DNA of 64,000 bases, taken from the NCBI GenBank assembly GCA_026724425.1, contig JAIUCV010000023.1:4030001-4094000 (forward strand), in the 5' to 3' direction. Below are positions 1 through 9,790 of the stretch, piece by piece. Position numbers and translations under genes: made by a program. The stretch comes from Erythrophleum ivorense. Lineage: Eukaryota; Streptophyta; Magnoliopsida; Fabales; Fabaceae. The notes beneath the pieces are model-generated. The model had not been told where the DNA came from, searched no databases, and saw only the letters and a list, made by a program, of their open reading frames with translations. How positions within the stretch are numbered: the first letter of the stretch is position 1; every line of letters starts with the position of its first letter.

Positions 1-2045
1 GTTCCAAAAGTTCAATTGGATCCCATTTCATGTGTTTAGGCTAAAGGAATCAAGCTCCACCTCATAGTAGGCATTTGGCTAAGGGAGAGGAAGGAATTAC
101 AAAGAGAAAAGTGTGTTCTTGTGTACAAGGTAACTTTCTCTCTTTTCTCTCATGCATGCTTGGGTAATTTCTTGTCTTTGAATATGTGTGTATGTTTAAG
201 TTATGAAAAATGTTTTTAGCAAGTATGTATATGCCATGGTACCATGATGTTTGATTTATGTTCTTGAATGATGTTTTATGAACATGTATTGGCTTGTATG
301 AGCTTGGTGAAGCCAAAAGTCTCTTAGCTAGGGTGAGGATGAGCCAAAAGTCCTTAGGAGTAGGTGAGACAAAGCCAAAAGTCTTTAGAAAGAATGAGGC
401 TTAGTCAAATGTCCCTTGAAAGTGAATGAGGCAAGTCCAAAAGTTCCAAAGAGAATGGGTGAGGATAAACCATTGTCTTGGCAAGCCTATGTAAGATATA
501 TATGGCTTCTTGAATGCAAAAAATGTTCCATGTATGTTTATGAGTTCAAGATAGCTATTCATGCATTTTTAGACTTGAATTTGCATCCATTATGTGTGCT
601 TGAAAGGGAGTAGAGCTATTGTAATTTTTACAATCTCATTCTTCCCTCCCTATTACCTAATATGCCTAGGTAGATCAAGTGAGCAAGGAAATGGGAGCCA
701 CCACACATGAAAGTAAGGAGATTGACAATGAAGTTGTTATTATTCTTATTGTAACCATAATGATGTCAAAGGATGTAACACCATGATGTATATGATGTAT
801 AACTCTTTGAACATGTGTAATTATATGGATATGTGATGTATATGTGAGAATGGATAGCATTTGAATGATATGACATGGTTTTGACATTGAAATGCAAGAA
901 TGGGAATGTTAGACTCTTATGTATAGTAACAAGTGGGGTAGTGAACTTGTGAGATCTGGGTTTCTGGACCCTTTAAGCATGTTTAGAGGTCTATTTTGAT
1001 CCTTTCCCATGTACTCAAGAAGTCATGGATAGGGTAGGAAAACATTTGGACACATGTTAACCCATTTTAGTGCTTATAAAGCTCATTTTGGCACCTTATG
1101 CCACAAATAGACCAAATGGAGGAATTTTCCCATGAAATTTGGCATGAATCTAAGTTTCATCTAGATTTTTTTGTAAAGCTAAGAACCATATTCTTTAGAG
1201 CTCTAAAGGATAAATTATGAATTTCTAAAGTTGGAAAAATTCTTAGATTTGGCATTTGCACTTTTATGTGGTCAGTTTTTTCTCTTCTATCATTCATGGG
1301 CCAAATAAAGTCCAATTGGCTTAAAATTCTATAAGCATAAAGTAGTCATAAGGAGCACTTAATTTGGATTTATATTAAGAGAGATATAAATTTTTGAAGT
1401 TGGAACTTACTATCAGTAATGTAGCAGGGCCCTCAGTATTATTCTATCAATTTTCATTAGCTTAATCTCATTTTCTAGATCTAGAACTATTTTTTCCTTA
1501 AAGTAGACATCATATTGGTATAGTATTTTTTGGAATTAGTTATGAATTTATGAAGTCCATATCAGTAAACTGTATTAGAACTCCAGGACAGCAAGATCTA
1601 TGATGCTTCTCTATTGTCAATCATGGTCCAAATGATGTTTTTATAGCCTGGAAGTATTTTTAACATATAGTTAAAACATAGGGCTTTCTAGAAAAGTATG
1701 GTTTGTTGGATTTCTATTTTTCTAGATTTAATTATGAATTTTCAAAGTCTATGTCAGAAAACTGAAGTTTGAGCCCGAAAACAAACATGTATTTTCTGAT
1801 GTGTGGGGCTCTAAATCTAAATTGCATGAGATGTTTTATGATGTTTATGACTTGTATAGATGGATTATAAGTAAGGTATGATGTTTGGAAATTCACGAGG
1901 TCTACAAAGTATAAAAGTAAAACTTTGAATCCCATATAACATGGAATATGACATCTTTTAATGCTTTTTCTCTGAGAATGATCATGCTGAGGATGTGGAA
2001 TCCTTGCAAATGTATGAGGAAGGCTAGAAGTTAGATGGTGTTACA
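1..2045 (+). mobile_element. Family B long LTR, 3' part, cut by window edge
   Basis: Non-coding. It matches the distal part of the other family B LTRs here (for example 38771-40689) in order and length. Bases 1-39 look like the tail of leader intron 2, ending in the acceptor TGTTTAG at 39, and exon 3 starts at 40. Next come the shared donor-like ACAAG|GTAAC near 130, the run of GTGAGG/AAAAGTC minisatellite units at about 300-480, and modules related to other LTR ends at about 1100-1800. It ends at 2045 in TGGTGTTACA, the usual terminus of these LTRs. The base-5 repeat AGCAA that should flank it on the right (2046-2050) cannot be tested because the left end is outside the window. Confidence 0.75.
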
Positions 2046-2821
2046 AGCAATGTACAAGCTGAATGTATATTTCATGGAATGTGCCATGGTAGTGAAAGCT
2101 TTGCTAAGGTTTGGACTAATTATACTATGAAACATTGACCAAAGCATTAAGGACAAATCAACACTCATTCTACACCTTCAATTGGTCATCTATGCAATTT
2201 GAGATTAAGAAGCCCTATGACTTGTTGAATTATCATTTTGGATGATATGGCAAAGTTAGCCTAAGAAACTATTAATATGACTATAGCAAATTTCAGGCTT
2301 AGAGGTTCCTTTGTCAACATGTTATTACAATTTGCTCTAGGGTCACTCTTGACTACCTATAGTATGTAAATCTCATTTACTAATTGGACACCATACTTAC
2401 CACTTATACAAGTGAGTTTTGATTGTTTAGAGGTTAAGCACACTAGTTGGCACACTATGTCTAAAGTTAGTTCCAAATCCATCTATGCTTTGAGAAAAAA
2501 GAAAACCTTGATCCAAATGGATACATAACAAGATGGATTGGATGAAGTTAGGACAGCCTTCTTAGTGTCAAATATGCAAGTAGCCTGGTGTCATAACCAT
2601 GCAACTTGTCCTTAGTGTTGCCACCTTAAAAATGAGTAGCTTGATAGTTTGTATTTAATTGCATTTAAATATGTTACGTACATGGTTTAATCTTTTCCTA
2701 GATTGGTGAATGTAATTGATTTAACTCTTTCTTTTATATGTATCAATATTAGCCATTTTTATACCGTTACTACTTCATTATAAATTGTATTTGTAAATTA
2801 CTTGGTCTAAAATGTGTTCTT
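2046..2821. other. Unassigned AT-rich DNA left of solo LTR A1
   Basis: No convincing coding sequence on either strand. Removing solo LTR 2822-5559 makes this stretch continuous with 5565 onward, where a decayed plant mobile domain gene lies. It may therefore hold upstream flank or the eroded start of that gene. I see no recognisable motif here. Confidence 0.4.
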
Positions 2822-5559
2822 TGTAACACCTTACTGACTACACTCTAGTTCATCTCCCTCTAGGCTTGACTCCATATGATTTCCCAGAAAACGGACCGAA
2901 ACCGTGATATTTTACTACTTAAAATCGGGGTTTAACCGGTCGTATTTTGCCCCGTGGGTCCCGTGAACCCATCATTCACATTCTCTACTCAAACACCATT
3001 TATACAACTTGTACATAGTCTCAAACAACTCACAAACCACGGGTAAGAAGCCAAAAACTCAGAAAATACAATTTCTCAATCGGGCCCATAAATCATATTT
3101 CTGGCTCCAACTTTGGAAAATCACAACTAATTCTAGAAAAATGGGAATCAATCAAATCATAGCTCTCTGGAAAGCTTGGGATGTTAACTTCACACTGAAA
3201 ATAACTCCCATCCTCAATCTCAACGTTTAGACCCTCATTGACATCGAAAAAGGAACAGATGTCCAGCTGTCCCTGATACTGGTGCAGTTTACTGTCATGA
3301 ACTTCGGAAAGTCGTAATTAAATCCAAAAAAATCCAATCAGGGAAAACTATACCAATTTGGAAAGCTACAGATGTGAACTATAGGAGAAAAATAAGTTCA
3401 GATCAGTTCAGGAGTTCTAAGACCTCGAAACCCGATAAAACAGTAACGAAGGTCAGAAACTTCCCTGATGCTGATATAGAACTTCAGTAAATCGTTTCTC
3501 TCTCTACAGACCTCCAATTAAGGTTCTTCCAGTTGGTATAGGTCACTGTGGATATCTAGTTTATGGTCCTAAAGTTTCATGACATTTGGACATCATTTGG
3601 TCTATGGATGACATGGTTTCATTTTCGGACCCAATGTACAGTACCATGACCAAACCATTGAAATTTCCCAATTTCAACAATTCACCAAATATTCTCTAGA
3701 CCTCCGAATATTACCCACTCTAGCTTCTCAAGAAGCTCTCAATAGACTCTAGAGGCATGCCAAATTCCATACCAAGAAGAGCTCATCCGGTCATACTTTG
3801 ACGGAGCTCACCCAATTGGTAGTTTTAGCACCACATGGGGTTCAAAACGGGTCTAAATGACCTCCCACATGCTCTAACCTCTATTGGGCAAATTTAAAAG
3901 TACAACCATAACATATGTGAATTATCTAAATAACTCAAATCATCATATATTTCAATTTCACTATGCTATGGAAGAGGATACACTGTTTCATATGTGCCTC
4001 AAAAGGCCAATTTATGCATTCTCATTACTTCGGTCCTTTACACGATTCATACATTATCTATACATACATGTGCTCATATAGTTACAACTCAAAAATGATA
4101 GGTGCATCTTCATTTTGGCACCTTATACATCAAAAGAACCAAAAAGCTATACATCATTTTAACTATGCTCTTCTAGGCTCCGTGAGGTGTGCTCGCCTCT
4201 CCTTGAACACCACCTGGATAATAGGATGGGATGGGAAGGGGGTGAGATTCGGGAGAATCTCAATAGCCCATACTCATTCAAGATGCAACCAAGGCATATA
4301 GCTAGTCAAGCATGCATACAAGCCACAATAACACCACACATGCCATGCTATCAAACCAATGCCAAGACTAGGCTCTAGGGACTTTCGGTCTAGCCTCACC
4401 CGAGCTTTAGGACTTTTGGATCGGCCTCACCCTTGGTTTAGGGACTTTTGGCTCCTCCTCACCCGTCTCAAGGGACTTTCAGCACCACCTCACCCGAGCA
4501 ATTTCCACACATCATATCATAAACATATTGGTACCAATGCATCAAGGCAAAATCAATGGCATATCTCATCATACAAGCACATACTCAACATGTAATGACT
4601 ATTACACAACCAAGAATGCAACAAGAACAGAGTAGAGAGCTACCTTCTCAGATTACACAAGTCTTCCCTTTCAATTTCTCCTCTCCCTCCTTGATTTCAC
4701 ACTCACAACAAGGTGGAGTTTCTTCCTTTGAGCCTAGGCATAACAAGAGCATCAAATCATTCTCTCATAACTTAAATAACTCTCACAAAGCTAAAAGAGA
4801 CTCTTCATCAAGTTAAACCCTCACTACCCTTACAGATCTAGGGATTCTCTCTCTAGAACTCTACTCATTTTCCTTCCTCTCTCAAGCCCTCAAAGAAGAA
4901 AACATGGAAGAAGAAATGAAGATAAATGCATTCTACCCTCCTTCTAGAGTAGTTTTCCCACTTCCCTCTTCTAAACCTAACCCAAAACAACTTCTAAAAC
5001 CGTAGAAAGAGAAAGCAAAAGGAGGAGACAACAAGCTAAGGAGAAAAGCTAGGGAAATCTAAAGATTACTCACCTCTTTGCTTGATCTCCTTGCTTCTCT
5101 AGGTCTCTCTCTCTCTCCTCAGCTCTTTCTCTCTCCTTGGTCGAAGCTCAAGTCGGTTCTGAGAGAAAGGAAGAGTTTAGACTCTTTTAAAAAGTCAAAA
5201 TCTCTCTTTTCACGCTTTTTCTGGACCGCTCTCGCTATAGCGAATCATCATCCTCGCTATGGCGAGCTCGTGCAAGTTCCAGACTTTTACCTTCGCTATG
5301 GCGTCGCTACGGCGAGCTCGGCCTGTTCCAAACCTCTGCCTTCGCTATAGCGCCGCTATGGCGAGCAACTCCCTGGTTTCTGTATGGAATATCGCACTCG
5401 CTATAGCTAGGAACATCTTCGCTATTGCGAGGAGGCATTCTCGCTATGGCGACTCTATTTCTCGCTATGGCGAGAAGACTTAGAAAATTTTCAGCTCTCT
5501 GAAAATTTCCCAGCTTCCTCTTTTCTCATTTTTCTCTCATTCCTTTTCTGGTTGTTACA
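2822..5559 (-). mobile_element. Solo LTR A1 (gypsy-like, family A)
   Basis: The 2738-bp block begins TGTAACACC and ends GTTGTTACA, flanked by a perfect 5-bp target duplication TTCTT (2817-2821 and 5560-5564). There is no internal coding region, so it is a solo LTR left by recombination. It is minus-strand: its end (5500-5559) is the reverse complement of the start of the plus-strand copy at 6811. The two copies look roughly 90 per cent alike where compared. It carries a palindromic box array near its U3 start (5232-5473), a pyrimidine-rich leader, minisatellite units at 4368-4500 and the hairpin GAGATTC-GGGA-GAATCTC at 4244-4261. Small open frames inside it are not genes. Confidence 0.9.
5232..5473. 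repeat. Array of TCGCTATAGCGA boxes in solo LTR A1
   Basis: About ten copies of a 12-bp palindrome, TCGCTATAGCGA, and variants (TCGCTATGGCGA, TCGCTACGGCGA) lie in 240 bp. Copies at 5232-5243 and 5462-5473 bound the array. In element orientation it starts about 86 bp inside U3. Most variants are single transitions at the central TAG or at the CpGs. Confidence 0.9.
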
Positions 5560-5884
5560 TTCTTAAATAATTGTTTTTAAAATAATGTGTTGCCAATCAA
5601 TTGTCATTATGGCTAATCGTGGACAAGTTGTGAACCTTCTCATGGGTAACACATCACTTTTCATTATATGTCTCAACACTACTTAAAAACCATATAGCCA
5701 AAATTTGTAAGTTAATAACATTATCACTTTAAGATATTGTAGAGGATTTATCTTATATTGTATTTAAGCTAATATGAAGAATTGATATGATGTTGCCTTT
5801 CAATTGAATGGCACAACTAGATTATGGCCTAGGATATGTTGGTACATCCACAATCATCTAGACAATTCACCCTTTTGCCATTAT

Positions 5885-6800
5885 TCCCTACTTGAGGCAA
5901 GTCAACTTCAATAAAATGTCTTGGCTCAACTACATTACATTTTAGCATGTACTTGTTTTGATGCTTGTAGAGAAGTGGCATCATAAAACCAACATATTAT
6001 ACACTATATAAGACAAGTGAACTATTACCTTTAGGATATGGTGATGCAGTTAGGCTTGCCATGTACACAAGCAAGTTGTCATAAGATACACTAGCAGTGA
6101 TTGGTTAGCCACTTATGAGCAACTATTGAGATTAGATCTTCATTGGATAGGATAACTAGTTAAAGGTTGAGCATTAAGTCATTTGTGGATTTGTCAAAGT
6201 ACACATTTAATAAGGTGGTACAATGTTTTGCTCATGTAAATGCTAAAGTTGCTTAAGGGCTTATCAATGGTGGATAAATCCTCTTAATACATATACCTTT
6301 ATGTACTTTTGTTGTTCATTGACTTCCAATAGATTGACACATATAACGAGGGCACGATTGTGTTGGCCTCCATATATGAAAAGCACTACATGGCCATCAA
6401 TTATAACTAGAAGGACATAATTGGTTACTTAACATTGCTACATTTAAGGTATGGGACCAATTCCTTAAGTGAGGACTAAAAAACCCCATATGCTAGATCC
6501 TAATGCAAATCTTTATCTTTTACAAGGGCTATTAGGCTATAAGTATGAAATATATTGCTCACATTCTTAATATAGTTTCAATGCATTATTGATTATTTGA
6601 TTGATAATGATTCAAATAGGTGGATGGGTATAAAAGAATTTCTTGCTTCACTTGAAACCACATTGGAACACTATAAGTTGTTATTACATATGATGGATGC
6701 GAATGACATATATTGCCTAAACTGACATATCTATATTTTCCATAATGTAATATGTCTTTATGTTTATTCAAATATTTTGTTTATAAATTATTTGGGTTCC
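5885..6800 (+). pseudogene. Decayed plant mobile domain (PMD) gene, N-terminal part
   Basis: Conceptual translation with frame changes and several stops resembles the plant mobile domain found in MAIN/MAIL proteins and in some Mutator-type and retrotransposon-borne genes. Visible pieces: LVEKWHHKTN near 5970, corresponding to the family's ALVERWRPETHTF block; MVMQLGLPC near 6040, corresponding to the LQDVA-LLGLP block; EQLLRLDL near 6120; and TYNEGTIVLASIY followed by IIGYLTLLHLRYG at 6345-6450, corresponding to the family's domain end. Order and spacing fit the family. Solo LTR 6811-9541 interrupts the gene, and the remainder continues at 9547. Whether it was a host gene or transposon cargo cannot be told. 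Basis: eye comparison with remembered family motifs, not a profile search. Confidence 0.6.
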
Positions 6801-6810
6801 ATGTGTCATT

Positions 6811-9541
6811 TGTAACAATCAGGAAAAAGAAAAGAAAAGAAAAAAAAAGCCAAAAATTTTCGGAAGGCTGAAAATTTTCGAAAGGTTGAAAATTTTCTAA
6901 GTCTGCTAGCTATAGCCTAACTATAGCGAATGTACCTGTTCGCTATAGCGAGAAAGAGTCTAGCTATAGTGAGAGTGCCTTTTCGCTATAGCGAAAATGC
7001 TTCTAGCTATAGCGAGTGTAGGCATCCCATACAAAAACCAGGGCGTTGCTCGCCGTAGCACGCGCCATAGTGAAAGCAAGGGTCTGGGACTAATACGTGC
7101 TCCCCGTAGCGAGGGTTATTCTTCGCTATAGCAAAGGTTAGTCTGGGAAAGCGTGAAAAAAGAGAATTTGACTTCTTAAAATGTCCAGATCCATTCTTTC
7201 TCCTTTAACCAACCTAAGCTTCGACCAAAAGGGAGAAAAGAGTTGTAGAGAGAGAGAGAGACCTAGAGAAGGAAGGAGAATAAGCAAAAAGGTAAGTAAG
7301 CTTGAGATTTCCATAGCTTTTCTTCTTAGCATATTGTTCTTCTCTCTTTGCCCTCTCTTTCTATAGTTTTGGTAGTTGATTTGGGTTTGGTTCAAAAGAG
7401 GGAAAGTGGAAAACCACTCTTGAAGAAGGTTAAAACTTATGTAGCTTCACTTCTTCTTCTTTGCTTTCCTTTTTGAGAGCTTGAGAAAGGAAAGAGAGTG
7501 AGTGGAATTCTAGAGAGAGAATCCCTAAATTCTTACATATGTAGTGGGGGTTTACTTCGATGAAGAGCCCCTTTAGCTTTGTGAGTGTTTATTGAGTTAT
7601 GAGAGAATAATTCCATACTCTTTGTTGTGCCTAGGCTCAAAGAAAGCAAATCCATCTAGGTGTGAGTGTGAAATCAAAAAGGAAGAAGAGAAATTGAAAG
7701 GGAAGGCTTGTGTTAGCTTATGAGGTAGCTTTCTACTCTTTCTTGTTGCATTCTTGGATGTGTAATAGTCATTGTATACTTGTGTATGTGCTTGCATGAT
7801 GAGACATGCTATTTAATGTTGCCTTGATGCATTGGTACCAATATGCTTATGATATAAATTGTAGAAATTGCTCAGGTGAGGTGGTGCCGAAAGTCCCTAA
7901 ACCAAGGGTGAGGCCAATCCAAAAGTCCCAAAAACTTAGGTGAGGCTAGACCAAAAGTCCCTAGAGCTTATTCTTGGCAATGATATGATATTCATGGCAT
8001 GAAAAGCATGTGTTATGTAATTGTGAATGGTTTGCATGCTTTGACTTGTTTATATGCCTTGATTGCTTCTTTAAATGAGTATGAGCTATTGAGATTCCCT
8101 GAATCTCACCCCCTTCCCTCTCCCATCTTAACATGTTAGGTGGAGCTCAAGGAGAACCAAGTGCACACCAAGGAGCCTAGTTAAGCATGCTTAGGGAGTG
8201 GTGTAGTTATTTTGGATCTTTTGATGTAAAGAGGTGCCAAAATGAATATGAACCTATTATTTTTGAGTTGTAAATATGTAAGCACATGTAAACATATGTA
8301 TAAGTGATGTATGAACTGTGGAGCGAATCAAAGCAATGAGAATGTGGAATTTGGCTCTTTTGTGGCTTATATGTAATAGTACATTTTGTTCCGTAGCATA
8401 GTGAATTTGAAATGTATGATGACTTGGATCACTTGAGCAATTCATATATGCTATGTTTATACTTTCAAACTTGTCCAAGAGATGCTAGAACATGTGGGAG
8501 GCCATTTGGACCCACTTTGAACCATGTTGGGTGCCAAAACCGTCATATTTGTGGGCTCCGTCAAAGTATGGCCAAATGAGCTCTTCTTGATATGGAATTT
8601 AGCATGCCTTTAGAGTCTATTGAGAGCTTCTTGAGAAGCTAAAGTGGGTAATATTTGGAGGTCTAGGGAATATTTGGTGAATTGTTGAAATTGGAGAATT
8701 TTCTGATTTTAGTTATTGTACTGTGCAACTAGTCCGAAAATGAATCCATGTCATTCATAGGCCAAATGGTGTCCAATTGTCATGAAATTTTATGAACATA
8801 AACTAGATATCCACAGTGACCTATACCAACTAGAAGCACCTCAATTGGAGGTTTGTAGAGGGAGAAACGACTTTCTGAAGTTCTATATCAGTATCAGGGA
8901 AGCTATCCGACCTTCGTTACTGTTCCATCAATTTATGAGGTCCAAGAGCTCCTGAACTGATTTGAACTTATTTTTCCCTCTATTTAACATCTGTAGCTTT
9001 CCAAATTGGTATAGTTTGCCCAGATTAGATTTTTTTGGAATTAGTTACAAATTTTTGAAGTTCATGACAGCAAGCTGCACCAGTACCAGGGACAGTCGGA
9101 CCTCTGTCTCTTTTTCGATGTCAAAGATGGTCCAAACACTGAGATTATGGTTGAGAGTTATTTTTACGTGAAGTTAACATCCAAATATTTCTAGAGAGCT
9201 ATGATTTTCTTGATTTTCATTTTTCTAGAATTAGTTATGATTTTCCAAAATTAGAGCCAAAAATCTGACTTTTTGACTCATTTGAGAAATTGCATTTTTG
9301 GTTTTTGGGCTTCATATCCGTGGTTTATGAGTTGTTTGAGGCTATGTACAAGTTGTATAAATGGTGTTTGAGTAGAGAATGTGAATGATGGGTTCACGGA
9401 ACCCACGGGGCAAAATATGACCGATTAAACCCCGACTTAAAGTAATAAATTACTACGATTTTAGTTATTTTTTTTTTTGGAAATCATATGGGATCAAGCC
9501 TAGAGGGAGATGAGTTTGAGTTAAGTCATTATGGTGTTACA
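6811..9541 (+). mobile_element. Solo LTR A2 (gypsy-like, family A)
   Basis: The 2731-bp block starts TGTAACAATC and ends GGTGTTACA, with a perfect 5-bp target duplication TCATT (6806-6810 and 9542-9546). It is the plus-strand counterpart of solo LTR A1. In order it holds: box array 6905-7133; a leader with the donor-like AAAAG|GTAAGT near 7290; a second donor-like GAG|GTAGCTTTC near 7722; minisatellite units with CAAAAGTCCC at about 7875-7970; hairpin GAGATTC-CCT-GAATCTC at 8091-8107; then four diverged modules about 185 bp long, 8640-9280. It sits inside the PMD pseudogene. Confidence 0.92.
6905..7133. repeat. Array of TCGCTATAGCGA boxes in solo LTR A2
   Basis: About ten copies and decayed variants of the CGCTATAGCG palindrome, starting about 95 bp after the LTR start. 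Examples are TTCGCTATAGCGAG near 6939 and TTCGCTATAGCGAA near 6984. Position and spacing match the arrays in A1 and element C. Confidence 0.88.
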
Positions 9542-9546
9542 TCATT

Positions 9547-9790
9547 CGCAACACGTGTCAAATGATCCTAAATTATTATGTGACATTGCATGATGTGTTG
9601 ATTGCTAAGATTCCCTTATTTGTTTCTACATTGTTATGTGATACTATCTCAATCATGTGTAGTGCCAATTTACTATAGAGCAACCAATTCCCCAACAACT
9701 AGTAGATCTTGGCACCTTACATACAATACAACTTAAGGGAAAAATAGAAAAATATTGAGTGTAAGAGTATGCAAATTTCATTACTAAGGA
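9547..9790 (+). pseudogene. Decayed plant mobile domain gene, C-terminal part
   Basis: Continuation of the pseudogene broken by solo LTR A2. One frame reads SLICFYIVM, stop, YYLNHV, stop, CQFTIEQPIPQQ at about 9610-9705. This resembles the conserved PLICFEIVEWH...RVLRQFG..QPIP segment near the end of PMD domains. Two in-frame stops, and frame changes relative to the upstream part, show that it is dead. The right boundary is not clear. Confidence 0.55.

Noticed and set aside
2046..2821. Host gene exon
   Set aside because: No frame over about 60 codons, no splice-consistent motif set, no recognisable domain.
5232..5473. CRISPR-like repeat-spacer array
   Set aside because: Plant nuclear context; boxes are 12 bp, overlapping or irregularly spaced, with no constant-length spacers and no cas genes.
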